A stretch of DNA of 51,403 nucleotides from assembly GCA_903896615.1 (NCBI GenBank), contig CAITYM010000052.1, forward strand, positions 1 through 51,403, given 5' to 3'. This DNA is from an uncultured Burkholderiales bacterium (GTDB taxonomy: Bacteria; Pseudomonadota; Gammaproteobacteria; Burkholderiales; Burkholderiaceae_C). How positions within the stretch are numbered: the stretch's first letter is position 1; the number at the start of each line of letters is the position of its first letter. Below the pieces are notes generated by a model. The model was not told the origin of the DNA, ran no database searches, and saw only the letters and a program-made list of their open reading frames with translations. The position numbers and the translations under genes are program-made. Shown here one piece after another: positions 1 through 8,753 of the stretch.

Positions 1-359
1 CGAAAATTCTCAATTAAAACGTCAGCCCCTTCAACTAGGGTACGAACTATCTCTTGAGCCTCTTTTTGTTTAAGGTCAAGGGCAAGCGATTTTTTGTTTC
101 TTGATTGGATGTGCCACCAAACTGAGGTGCCGTTTTTGATCAGTCTCCACTGTCGCAAGGGATCCCCCCCTGAGCCGGGTGCCGAATCGCCTCTTTGTGG
201 AGGCTCAATTTTGATCACTTCAGCTCCAAAATCAGCAAGTGTCTTGGCTGCAAAAGGACCTGCAATTAACTGCCCCATTTCAATGATCCGCAAACCCTGT
301 AGTGGGCCTGAAGTGGCGCTAGTTGAGGGGGCTACGTTTGTTGAAGATTGATTTAACAA
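1..359 (-). CDS. CaiB/BaiF family CoA-transferase, N-terminal part (runs off left edge)
   Basis: About the first 119 residues of a class III CoA-transferase, which moves CoA between carboxylic acids through aspartyl-CoA intermediates. The minus strand reads an uninterrupted frame with the family's N-terminal signature: a G-L-R-I-I-E-M-G segment, then AGPFAAKTLADFGAEVIKIEPP, then a G-D-P-L-R-Q-W-R segment, a K-N-G-T-S-V-W-W stretch and a V-L-I-E-N-F motif at the window edge. The catalytic Asp lies beyond the window. No ATG precedes the conserved domain; TTG at 359 or TTG at 371 is the likely start (an in-frame stop lies just upstream), and neither has a clear ribosome binding site. It is divergent from the dioxygenase–rhodanese gene. 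Its substrate is unknown. Confidence 0.85.
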   Translation of the reverse strand, partial: MLNQSSTNVAPSTSATSGPLQGLRIIEMGQLIAGPFAAKTLADFGAEVIKIEPPQRGDSAPGSGGDPLRQWRLIKNGTSVWWHIQSRNKKSLALDLKQKEAQEIVRTLVEGADVLIENF

Positions 360-603
360 AATGGCTCGCAAATAATGTTGTGAAATTCAGAAAAGTCTAG
401 AATTTTGTGTCTATTTTGCAATGGGAATATCCCTTGAAAAAACACTTTCTAAAATAAGGATTTTATGAATTTCGGGGCGCAAAGCCTTGGACTCAGCGAA
501 TTTGGAAGTGTATTTGAAATTTAACCCAGTAACCGAGCAGTAGACCGAAGTATTGCTAGTCAAGAGTACATACAATAGGGCATGTTGAAGTGTAAAACCC
601 TTT

Positions 604-3459
604 ATGTCAGAAATTAAGTCTTACAACCCCCAGCGGTTTCATCATTTTTTGGCTCATTTGACTCGGTTGATGGACCAAAGTCCAAATGAAGCACAAGCGC
701 TCGCTGGAGCTTCACAACTATTAGGTGATTTGGTATCTAGCGATGATTGGTTGCTGCCTGATTTCGCCCAGCCCCATCCCTTGCATTACCAACAGTATTT
801 GCTTTTTGCAGATCCACAAGATAGATTTTCAGTGGTTAGTTTTGTGTGGGGCCCAGGACAGGCCACTCCCATTCATGATCACACTGTGTGGGGTCTAATT
901 GGGATGCTAAGGGGCTCAGAGATGTGCCAATCCTATTCAAGAATGTCTGATGGCAGGTGGGCACCCGCGGGGCTTCAAATTCAAATGATTCCAGGTGACG
1001 TTGAGGCTGTATCACCTCGTTTGGGTGATGTGCACCGCGTCTGGAATGCCTACTCTGATCAAGTCTCCATCAGTATTCACTTATACGGCGCTAACATAGG
1101 TAAGGTACAAAGATCTGTTTATTACGAGGACGGTTCGCGCAAAACCTTTATCTCTGGTTATTCCAATGTACCTGAGTTGTTTAGTGGATTAGTTGAGGAG
1201 TCAAGTTTGTCCCCTCAAGTAGCGAACCCTGTGGGCAATCAGGGGGCAACTGTTCAGGGGGTGGGTGTTGTGGGGAAGACTGTAACTTCTGCGCCTCAAA
1301 CTGCATTGAACAAGCCTTTTAAGCCCAACGCACCTGCTAGTGTTGCTTCAAATGGAGCTCAAAAGAATATCCAAACTAACGCTCCTCTTAGTGCAAATCC
1401 AAGGCCAACGCTTGCAAAGGACACCGGTCCAGCTCACTCCATTTTGGCTTATCCTAATTCCAGTTCAGTCCAACCTGCTCAAGTGCCAGGTGATGTAGCA
1501 ATTAAATCTCAAAAGAGTGTTCAAGATGTATCTGAACTCGAACTATCAAAACAAACATCACAAGTCTTAGAGCTCACACAGCCTCATGAGACTGTTGCTC
1601 CGCTAGCTGATACCTTTAATCTAAGGCAGAGCGTGCAAGTGGAGTTGCCTTTGTCTGAGCCAGAAGAATTTTTGATACCCCAGGAGCTTCACCAGTCCAC
1701 TGAGCAAGCGCTGCTCACCAATACTTTGCAGTCTGAAATTGTTCAAACGGTTTCAGGGGACTCAGTCCAAAATACGTTGAAAGATTCTCCCGTTGCTGAT
1801 ACTGAACTAAATTCAGAGCCAGAGTCAGAGCCAGAGCCAGAGCCTGTTGCAAAGATTGGGGGCTTTGAAGTTGTAAAGAGTGCTCAGGTAAGGAATTATT
1901 TTCTAAATAAAACCGAAGTTGCCTTTATAGACGCCAGAGAAGAAGATCCCTACGCTCAAAGCCATCCTTTGTTTGCTTGCAATATGCCACTGGGACGAAT
2001 TGAAGTTGACGCTTATCGCCGGATTCCTCGCAGGGATACGATCATCGTCATTTATGATAATTTGGAAGGCGTTGCACTTAAGGCGGCCAATACCCTCAAA
2101 CGAATGGGTTACACCAATGTAAGTTTGCTTGAGGGTGGGTTGTCGGGTTGGGCTGCTGCAGGGTTTGAACTCTTTAGAGATGTCAACGTACCCAGCAAAG
2201 CATTCGGCGAGTGGGTGGAGTCAATTAAACATACGCCTTCACTTAGCGCCTCAGAGGTGAAGGCGTTGTTAGAACAAAAAGCGGACGTTGTCGTATTAGA
2301 TGCACGTCGTTTTGATGAGTACCAGACTATGAGCATTCCAGGCGCTATCAGTGTGCCTGGTGCTGAATTGGCTTTGAGAGTAAGAACTATTGCGCCAAAG
2401 GCAACCACGCGTGTGATTGTGAACTGTGCGGGTAGAACTCGTAGCATTATCGGTGCGCAATCTTTGGTGAATGCAGGAATTCCTAACCCCGTTTGTGCTC
2501 TAAGGAATGGGACAATTGGTTGGATGTTGGCTGGCCAAGAGCTTGCCAAAGGGGCGCAGGCACGCTTTCCTGAAACAGACCCCGCAGATCTAGCTAAAGC
2601 CCAGGCCACCTCGCTTGCCTTGGCTTTTAGATCTGGACTTAAACGTATTGATTTGAGTGAATATCTAGCCTTTGAAAAACAACTGGATAGGACGACTTAT
2701 TTATTTGATATCAGGACCCCAGAAGAGTTTGAGGTTTCGCATTTGAGGGGCGCCATAAGTGCACCTGGTGGACAGTTGGTTCAAGAGACCGATCACAGCG
2801 TACCCGTGCGAGGAGCTCGAATCGTTTTGTATGACACAGAAGGTGTGAGAGCTTATATGACCGGCTCTTGGTTGGTGCAACTCGGCTGGGAGGTGCATGT
2901 CATCAAAAATATTTCACTCTCCGATCTAACACCGGCATCAGAGTTGATCGAAACCGCTGAATTGCCTCCCGCACTTGGAAGTGTGGAGGAGGCAACACCT
3001 GAACAAGTTAAAGAGTGGATTGCGAATAGAACAAATCTAACTCTTGTCATTGATGTTGGTGATAGTGCCCAGTACGTTAAGCGCCACATACCTGGAGCTT
3101 GGTGGTTATTGCGCTCTCAGATGCAACAAGATTTCACCCGTGTGCATAAAGCAAATCGGTATGTACTGACCTGTGCAGATGGGAAAGCCTCTCGTTACGC
3201 GGTTGAGGAGCTAAAGCAACTCGTTCGTCCAGGCGTACAAGTGATGTGGTTAAAGGGCGGAAACGCCAGCTGGATAGCGCAAGGCTTTAGTACCCAACAA
3301 GGCGAATCCTATGTGGTCAGTCCAAGGATTGACAGGTATAGACGCCCATACGAAGGTACACAAAATCCCGAGCAAGCTATGCAGGCTTACTTAGACTGGG
3401 AGTACGGACTTGTTGACCAATTAAAAAGAGACGGGACTCACGGCTTTAAAGTCATTTGA
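604..3459 (+). CDS. Thiol dioxygenase (cysteine/3-mercaptopropionate type) fused to four rhodanese domains
   Basis: A 951-residue fusion. Residues ~1–200 form a cupin thiol dioxygenase with the three-histidine iron site H91, H93 (PIHDHTVWG) and H144 (GDVHRVWNA). The H-Y-Q-Q-Y-L-L segment ahead of the cupin resembles the Gln-type enzymes that prefer 3-mercaptopropionate over cysteine; that is inference. Residues ~200–415 are a low-complexity linker ending in a Ser/Glu/Pro repeat. Four rhodanese-like domains follow (~419–525, ~540–660, ~665–785, ~790–920). Only domains 2 (C608 in NCAGRTRS) and 4 (C857 in TCADGKASR) keep the active-site Cys; domains 1 (D485) and 3 (D744) have Asp there. A sulfinate- and sulfane-handling role is likely. 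The gene is monocistronic and convergent with the next gene. No good ribosome binding site precedes the ATG. Confidence 0.9.
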   Translation: MSEIKSYNPQRFHHFLAHLTRLMDQSPNEAQALAGASQLLGDLVSSDDWLLPDFAQPHPLHYQQYLLFADPQDRFSVVSFVWGPGQATPIHDHTVWGLIGMLRGSEMCQSYSRMSDGRWAPAGLQIQMIPGDVEAVSPRLGDVHRVWNAYSDQVSISIHLYGANIGKVQRSVYYEDGSRKTFISGYSNVPELFSGLVEESSLSPQVANPVGNQGATVQGVGVVGKTVTSAPQTALNKPFKPNAPASVASNGAQKNIQTNAPLSANPRPTLAKDTGPAHSILAYPNSSSVQPAQVPGDVAIKSQKSVQDVSELELSKQTSQVLELTQPHETVAPLADTFNLRQSVQVELPLSEPEEFLIPQELHQSTEQALLTNTLQSEIVQTVSGDSVQNTLKDSPVADTELNSEPESEPEPEPVAKIGGFEVVKSAQVRNYFLNKTEVAFIDAREEDPYAQSHPLFACNMPLGRIEVDAYRRIPRRDTIIVIYDNLEGVALKAANTLKRMGYTNVSLLEGGLSGWAAAGFELFRDVNVPSKAFGEWVESIKHTPSLSASEVKALLEQKADVVVLDARRFDEYQTMSIPGAISVPGAELALRVRTIAPKATTRVIVNCAGRTRSIIGAQSLVNAGIPNPVCALRNGTIGWMLAGQELAKGAQARFPETDPADLAKAQATSLALAFRSGLKRIDLSEYLAFEKQLDRTTYLFDIRTPEEFEVSHLRGAISAPGGQLVQETDHSVPVRGARIVLYDTEGVRAYMTGSWLVQLGWEVHVIKNISLSDLTPASELIETAELPPALGSVEEATPEQVKEWIANRTNLTLVIDVGDSAQYVKRHIPGAWWLLRSQMQQDFTRVHKANRYVLTCADGKASRYAVEELKQLVRPGVQVMWLKGGNASWIAQGFSTQQGESYVVSPRIDRYRRPYEGTQNPEQAMQAYLDWEYGLVDQLKRDGTHGFKVI

Positions 3460-3518
3460 AAAGGGCTTTGAAACTTTAAGTCGCATTGTTAAAGCAAGTC
3501 ATGCCCTAAATACAGACT

Positions 3519-4160
3519 TTAGTGCAAGTGTCTAGGTTTGCGTTGTCCGCCGTGACCAGAGTTGTTTGAGTTGCCGCCGCCGTTTGAACCCCTCTCACCT
3601 GGCTTGCCCATTTCAAGTGAGTTGACCAGGTTGTTAAACCGGTCAGAGAAAAGACGATCTATTTCGTTTGCAATGCCACCTAACTCTGAAGGTTCAAAGT
3701 GGCGCTCCATCATATGAAACACGTCCGCAATCAGTAAATCTCTTTGCGCCTGCATAATTGCTGCAGGTGTTGGACCAACAAAAAGCATTAAAAAGTCATC
3801 CAAGGACTCTCGTCCGTCGTCCTCATCTTCCTCGTCAAACTCTGTGTCATAAAAGGTCACCTCAATGGTTGCACCTACCACTGAGAGCTCATTTAAACTC
3901 ATGCACATTTCGTCTAAGCACTGACGAAAGTCATCCTCGCCTGGCACAGTCCAGCAAAACTCAAGCAACATATCTTGCTCGTTAAAGTGAATACCGGGTT
4001 CGTCCTCGAAGGAGCTCGCAGCCCCTTCTTCAAAGGAGCGCGCACCAGCGTAAGTCCATAACGGTTTTAATGCGTCTTTAACTTGATCGAAAGTCACCTT
4101 GGCGTGTAAGGGGATTTCACCGTGTAGGTGAATATCAAAGGTTGAATTTAAATCTTTCAT
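3519..4160 (-). CDS. Conserved acidic hypothetical protein (possibly DUF6806-like)
   Basis: A 213-residue soluble protein with no signal peptide or membrane segment. The start at 4160 (MKDLNSTFDIHLHGE) is preferred over an upstream in-frame start at 4205 because the upstream part is not protein-like and GGAA lies just ahead of the ATG. The N-terminal half is a mixed alpha/beta domain. An acidic run of Glu/Asp (EFDEEDEDDGRE) sits near residue 135, and the C-terminus is a Gly/Asn/His-rich tail. I recall similar proteins in Burkholderiales under a DUF6806-type name but cannot confirm it here. It lies about 110 bases downstream of fumarase on the same strand, so it may be co-transcribed. Function unknown. 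Confidence 0.75.
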   Translation of the reverse strand: MKDLNSTFDIHLHGEIPLHAKVTFDQVKDALKPLWTYAGARSFEEGAASSFEDEPGIHFNEQDMLLEFCWTVPGEDDFRQCLDEMCMSLNELSVVGATIEVTFYDTEFDEEDEDDGRESLDDFLMLFVGPTPAAIMQAQRDLLIADVFHMMERHFEPSELGGIANEIDRLFSDRFNNLVNSLEMGKPGERGSNGGGNSNNSGHGGQRKPRHLH

Positions 4161-4270
4161 TGTTCCATGATAGCAGTAGTAAAAGTTAGCGCTCGCTATA
4201 CTCATTCACAATTGTTAAAAAACGTCAAAGTGGCCTACCTTTGCGGTCAAGGGAAAACTTTTTGTAGAAC

Positions 4271-5818
4271 TCAAGCACTCACTTTAATGCCTTTGAACTC
4301 ACCGCTCGCAATTTTCTTTTGCCAAGTTGCTGGACCAGTGATGTGCGCACTCGTGCCGCCCGAGTCGACTGCTACAGTGACCGGCATATCTACAACATCA
4401 AATTCATAAATCGCTTCCATTCCAAGATCAGCAAAGCCGACTACTTTGGATGTTTTTATGGCCTTAGATACCAAATAAGCCGCGCCTCCAACCGCCATTA
4501 AGTAAGCGGATTTGTGTTTTTTGATGGCCTCAATTGCAACGGGGCCTCTCTCGGCCTTTCCGATCATAGAGATCAGTCCAGTTTTTGCAAGCATCATCTC
4601 TGTAAATTTGTCCATTCGAGTAGCTGTGGTAGGACCAGCAGGTCCAACTACCTCAGTGCCTACTGGATCAACGGGGCCAACGTAGTAAATAATTCTGTTT
4701 GTAAAGTCAACAGGTAAGGGCGTTCCCGCAGCCAACATGTCTTGAATACGCTTGTGAGCAGCGTCGCGTCCGGTGAGAATCTTTCCGTTCAAAAGTAGGG
4801 TCTCACCCGGCTTCCAGCTCGCAACCTCTTCGGCTGTCAATTTATTTACGTCCACGCGTTTGCTGGTCTTCGTGTTGGGTGTCCAATTAACTGCTGGCCA
4901 AAGATCAAGTGAGGGTGGGTCCAAATAAACCGGACCTGACCCGTCGAGTACAAAGTGAGCATGACGCGTTGCGGCGCAATTGGGAATCATTGCGACAGGT
5001 TTGCTTGCTGCGTGGGTGGGATACATTTTGATTTTTACATCCAAAACCGTAGTCAGTCCTCCCAAACCCTGCGCGCCGATTCCCAAAGCATTCACTTTTT
5101 CGTAAAGCTCTAGCCTTAACTCTTCTACGGGATCGAGTTTGAATCCTTTGGATGATTTTTGTTGCAGCTCATACATATCCAAGCTGTCCATCAAGCTTTC
5201 TTTGGCTAAAAGCATTGCTTTCTCAGCTGTGCCGCCAATGCCTATACCAAGCATCCCTGGCGGGCACCACCCAGCACCCATGGTTGGAACCGTCTTTAGG
5301 ACCCAATCGACTAGGCTATCGCTTGGGTTGAGCATCACTAATTTTGACTTGTTCTCTGAGCCACCACCTTTGGCCGCTACGGTGATTTCGACTGTATCTC
5401 CAGGTACGATTTGCGTAAAGATAACTGCAGGTGTATTGTCTTTTGTGTTGATACGTGCAAAGTGGGGGTCACTCACCACGCTTGCACGCAGTCTATTGTC
5501 CGCTTGGTTATAGCCTTGTCGAACCCCCTCGTTGATTGCATCCTCTAGTCCAGCGGTAAACCCTTCAAACCTTACATTCATGCCGACTTTTAGAAAGACA
5601 TTAACAATACCTGTATCCTGGCAAATGGGTCGGTGACCTATAGCGCTCATTTTGCTATTGGTTAGTATTTGGGCAATAGCGTCTTTTGCTGCCGGTGAGG
5701 CTTCGTGTTCGTAGGCCCGTGCAAGGTGAGTAATGTAGTCAACTGGGTGATAGTAGCTAATGTACTGAAGTGCAGCTGCAACGGATTCAATAATGTCGTT
5801 TTGTTTGATGGATGTCAT
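4271..5818 (-). CDS. fumA: Fumarate hydratase, class I ([4Fe-4S])
   Basis: Interconverts fumarate and malate in the TCA cycle, in the cytoplasm, with an oxygen-sensitive [4Fe-4S] cluster. The 515-residue length matches single-chain class I enzymes with fused alpha and beta domains. The three cluster ligands are visible as C66 (GHRPICQDTG), C185 (AGWCPPGM) and C281 (IPNCAATRHAH); their spacing of 119 and 96 residues matches the family. The C-terminal domain carries GPVDPVGTEVVGPAGPTTATRMD and the terminal GGTSAHITGPATWQKKI motif. It is divergent from acs across a 490-base gap. The upstream sequence has no strong Shine-Dalgarno. Some class I homologues act on tartrate or mesaconate, but the TCA role is the simplest reading. 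Confidence 0.95.
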   Translation of the reverse strand: MTSIKQNDIIESVAAALQYISYYHPVDYITHLARAYEHEASPAAKDAIAQILTNSKMSAIGHRPICQDTGIVNVFLKVGMNVRFEGFTAGLEDAINEGVRQGYNQADNRLRASVVSDPHFARINTKDNTPAVIFTQIVPGDTVEITVAAKGGGSENKSKLVMLNPSDSLVDWVLKTVPTMGAGWCPPGMLGIGIGGTAEKAMLLAKESLMDSLDMYELQQKSSKGFKLDPVEELRLELYEKVNALGIGAQGLGGLTTVLDVKIKMYPTHAASKPVAMIPNCAATRHAHFVLDGSGPVYLDPPSLDLWPAVNWTPNTKTSKRVDVNKLTAEEVASWKPGETLLLNGKILTGRDAAHKRIQDMLAAGTPLPVDFTNRIIYYVGPVDPVGTEVVGPAGPTTATRMDKFTEMMLAKTGLISMIGKAERGPVAIEAIKKHKSAYLMAVGGAAYLVSKAIKTSKVVGFADLGMEAIYEFDVVDMPVTVAVDSGGTSAHITGPATWQKKIASGEFKGIKVSA

Positions 5819-6308
5819 AGGAGTGGTTTTACTGATTAACTAAACAAATTCGAAGATACTGTGGATGGGGCGGGCTGATACAGTTGCTGAGGTTTAAAGA
5901 TGAAACGCAGACCCCAGGAGTTGTGTAATTCGCTGTTGAAAAATTGCTCTTAACGCCGCATCTCAACTGGTCATTTAAAACTAGATTGAGCTATCTAAGC
6001 ACGAGTTAGCAAAGTCCCAGGGACGCTAGTTTAGCAAGCTTGGAGGGTATGATTTGCTTTATTTTTCGCCCCCCTAATTGGTGCCAGCTGCTTTTATTGA
6101 AATAAAGACGATCTAACTGCTTAAAACTGCTTAAATATCAGGCATTTCAGCTTCTTTTTATTTGTAAAGTAGCTTTGAAGGCCTGTATTTCTGATTTGGT
6201 TGACCTAAGTCAAAAGCTAAGTGTTCGTACTTATAAGGGCAGTAGCCCCAAAGTGTTACGATTAAATCAGCACGCAAATTAACTTAGAAGAGTGAGGAGT
6301 ATTTACCA
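5819..6308. other. Divergent intergenic region between fumarase and acs
   Basis: 490 bases without a credible protein gene. It must hold the promoters of both divergent genes. The only strong element seen is the palindrome at 6200–6213 upstream of acs, described separately. A GAGGAG ribosome binding site at 6294–6299 serves acs. The middle part (about 5900–6150) is unassigned and is long for this compact chromosome. Confidence 0.6.
6200..6213 (+). promoter_or_regulatory. FNR/FixK/Anr-type operator upstream of acs
   Basis: The sequence TTGACCTAAGTCAA is a perfect 5-4-5 inverted repeat of the form TTGAY-N4-RTCAA, the consensus of the CRP/FNR superfamily (FNR, Anr, FixK). It lies 96 bases upstream of the acs start. 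A candidate −10 (TTATAA, 6231–6236) lies 17 bases downstream, which puts the site centre roughly 36–41 bases before a plausible transcription start, as expected for a class II activator site. The regulator is not in the window. Confidence 0.6.
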
Positions 6309-8288
6309 ATGACAGATCAAACGCACCCAAGCCACGTAGTCTATCAACCTAGTGCAGAGTTTGCCAAAGGCGCAGCCGTATCGGGCATGGCAGCCTATCA
6401 CGCCCTTTGCAAGAAGGCTGAAGACGATTATGAGGGCTTTTGGGCCGAACAAGCGCGTGAATTGCTGTCTTGGAAAAAACCGTTCACTAAGGTACTGGAT
6501 TCCTCACATTCGCCGTTTTTTAAATGGTTTGAGGACGGCACATTAAACGCCTCCTATAACTGTTTAGATAGAAATATTGAAAAAGGTCTCGGATCAAAGA
6601 CCGCCATCATTTTTGAGGCCGATGGAGGCGAAGTCACGCAAATCAACTATGAGCAATTGCTCGCTAGAACCTGTCAAATTGCAAATGCTTTAAAGTCCCT
6701 TGGCATTAAAAAAGGGGACCGCGTTATTATTTATATCTCCATGTCTATTGAAGGTGTTGCGGCAATGCAGGCCTGCGCAAGGATTGGTGCTACTCATTCG
6801 GTTGTATTTGGAGGCTTCTCTGCTCAATCTCTAAAAGACCGTATCGAGGATACGGGTGCGGTGGCTGTAATTACTGCCGATCAGCAGGTTAGAGGGGGTA
6901 AGCACTTACCCCTTAAATCAATTGTTGATGAGGCACTTGGTTTAGGTGGGTGTGACAGCGTAAAGCATGTTCTTGTTGTTAAAAGAACAGGCGGTGAAGT
7001 GCACATGAAAGAGGGACGAGATAGTTGGCTAAATGAGGTTGCTGACCATCAGCCCAAGACTTGTGAGCCAGAGTGGGTAAGTGCCGAGCATCCGTTATTT
7101 TTGTTGTATACATCTGGATCAACTGGTAAGCCCAAAGGGGTTCAACACAGCACTGGTGGGTATTTGCTGCACGCTGCGCTCACCACAAAGTGGACCTTTG
7201 ATTTAAAAGCTAACGATATCTTTTGGTGTACAGCTGATATAGGTTGGGTCACCGGGCATACCTACATTACCTACGGGCCTTTGGCGCTTGGTGGAACTGA
7301 GATTGTCTTTGAAGGTGTTCCCACTTTTCCAGATGCGGCACGGTTTTGGCGAATGATTGAAAAACATAAAGTCACTATTTTCTATACCGCCCCCACAGCT
7401 ATTCGCTCACTGATCAAGGCTGCTGAATCAGATGAGAAAGTGCATCCGTCCAAGTTTAATTTGAAGAGCCTGCGTTTACTTGGCTCAGTTGGTGAACCCA
7501 TTAATCCTGCAGCTTGGGAGTGGTATTACAAAAACATCGGCGGCTCTAATTGCCCAATCGTTGATACTTTCTGGCAAACCGAGACGGGCGGCCATATGAT
7601 CACTCCCTTGCCTGGCGCGACCCCAATGGTTCCTGGTTCATGCACGCTTCCTTTCCCGGGAATTCAAGCTGCAGTGGTTGATGAAACAGGAAAGGATGTG
7701 CCTTGGGGACAAGGCGGGATTTTGGTTGTTAAAAAGCCTTGGCCCTCAATGATCAGAACGATCTGGGGTGACCCAGATCGTTTTGTGAAGAGTTACTACC
7801 CAGAGGATTTCAAAGGTCAATACTATTTGGCTGGAGACGGCGCAATTAGGGATGAGAAAACCGGGTACTTCACAATTACGGGACGCATTGATGACGTGCT
7901 AAACGTGTCCGGTCACCGCATGGGAACGATGGAGATTGAGTCTGCTTTGGTAAGCTGCACAGAGTGGGTGGCAGAGGCTGCGGTTGTAGGTCGCCCAGAT
8001 GACACCACTGGTGAGGCGATCTGTGCATTCGTTGTTCTCAAATGCCCGCGCCCAAGTGGGGAGGAGGCGAAACGAATTGCAAAAATTCTAAGAGACCACG
8101 TTGGTAAAGAAATCGGACCTATTGCAAAGCCCAAAGATATTCGTTTTGGTGAAAATTTACCAAAAACCAGATCTGGAAAAATTATGCGTCGCCTGTTGCG
8201 CTCGGTAGCTAAGGGTGAAACCATTACGCAAGACACCTCTACGCTTGAAAATCCGGCTATTTTGAATCAGTTGACAGAGGTGAACTGA
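6309..8288 (+). CDS. acsA: Acetyl-CoA synthetase
   Basis: Activates acetate with ATP and CoA to acetyl-CoA via acetyl-AMP. The 659 residues match the family length. Visible signatures are the ATP-binding [19 protein letters not shown] loop, the acetate-pocket segment [22 protein letters not shown], the [16 protein letters not shown] motif and the C-terminal [11 protein letters not shown] segment, whose K624 is the lysine acetylated to inactivate Acs in other bacteria. GAGGAG lies 9 bases before the ATG. The gene sits behind a FNR-like palindrome and is followed by a strong terminator, so it is likely monocistronic. A histone-deacetylase-like gene, a possible deacetylase partner, lies 8.6 kb downstream; that link is speculative. 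Confidence 0.97.
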   Translation: MTDQTHPSHVVYQPSAEFAKGAAVSGMAAYHALCKKAEDDYEGFWAEQARELLSWKKPFTKVLDSSHSPFFKWFEDGTLNASYNCLDRNIEKGLGSKTAIIFEADGGEVTQINYEQLLARTCQIANALKSLGIKKGDRVIIYISMSIEGVAAMQACARIGATHSVVFGGFSAQSLKDRIEDTGAVAVITADQQVRGGKHLPLKSIVDEALGLGGCDSVKHVLVVKRTGGEVHMKEGRDSWLNEVADHQPKTCEPEWVSAEHPLFLLYTSGSTGKPKGVQHSTGGYLLHAALTTKWTFDLKANDIFWCTADIGWVTGHTYITYGPLALGGTEIVFEGVPTFPDAARFWRMIEKHKVTIFYTAPTAIRSLIKAAESDEKVHPSKFNLKSLRLLGSVGEPINPAAWEWYYKNIGGSNCPIVDTFWQTETGGHMITPLPGATPMVPGSCTLPFPGIQAAVVDETGKDVPWGQGGILVVKKPWPSMIRTIWGDPDRFVKSYYPEDFKGQYYLAGDGAIRDEKTGYFTITGRIDDVLNVSGHRMGTMEIESALVSCTEWVAEAAVVGRPDDTTGEAICAFVVLKCPRPSGEEAKRIAKILRDHVGKEIGPIAKPKDIRFGENLPKTRSGKIMRRLLRSVAKGETITQDTSTLENPAILNQLTEVN

Positions 8289-8305
8289 TTTAACTTGAAC
8301 TAACT

Positions 8306-8350
8306 AAAAAAATCCCCCGTCTAAGCCAGTATAGACGGGGGATTTTTTTT
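8306..8350. terminator. Bidirectional intrinsic terminator between acs and cytochrome c gene
   Basis: A perfect 13-bp stem (8311–8323 with 8332–8344, core CCCCCGTCTA/TAGACGGGGG) encloses an 8-base loop. It is flanked by an A-run on the left and eight T on the right, so it can terminate acs on the plus strand and the cytochrome gene on the minus strand. Confidence 0.93.
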
Positions 8351-8391
8351 GCAGCTTAGTAAAAACCGAAAATTGCTAAATGCCAGTGGAT

Positions 8392-8709
8392 TTATTTCTG
8401 GGATAAAACCCAAGCAGCAAGTTGATTGGCCTCTGATTCATTGACCTGTGTGTTAGCGGGCATAGGTATCGGGCCCCATACACCTGCTCCACCTTTTAGA
8501 ATTTTCGCGACCAGGCGGGCCTGGGCACCAGCATCACCGACGTACTTCTTTGCAACATCTTGGTAACCTGGACCAACCACTTTGTGATCAACCGCGTGAC
8601 ATGCCATACAGTTCTTGGCAGTAGCTAGTTCTTGATTGGCAAGTGCGGATGTAATGGTCAAAAGCCCCCAAACGCCAATTGCAGATAAATAGATAAGGGT
8701 ACGCTTCAT
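8392..8709 (-). CDS. Periplasmic class I c-type cytochrome (c551/c552-like)
   Basis: A 105-residue electron carrier. Residues 1–24 are a Sec signal peptide (MKRTLIYLSAIGVWGLLTITSALA). The mature ~80-residue domain has the covalent haem motif CMACH near its N-terminus, a VVGPGY segment, and the axial Met in PMPAN. Size and motif order fit small c551/c8-type cytochromes that feed terminal oxidases or denitrification enzymes. It stands alone, 44 bases downstream of ilvD on the same strand, and ends at the shared bidirectional terminator. The partner enzyme cannot be told from context. Confidence 0.93.
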   Translation of the reverse strand: MKRTLIYLSAIGVWGLLTITSALANQELATAKNCMACHAVDHKVVGPGYQDVAKKYVGDAGAQARLVAKILKGGAGVWGPIPMPANTQVNESEANQLAAWVLSQK

Positions 8710-8753
8710 AGTTGATGCGGCTTATAAATAAATTGAAACGAATGGGGCTAACT

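Noticed and set aside
2109-2609. Minus-strand 166-codon frame inside the rhodanese gene
   Set aside because: It lies opposite the rhodanese region with clear protein motifs; its own translation resembles no family.
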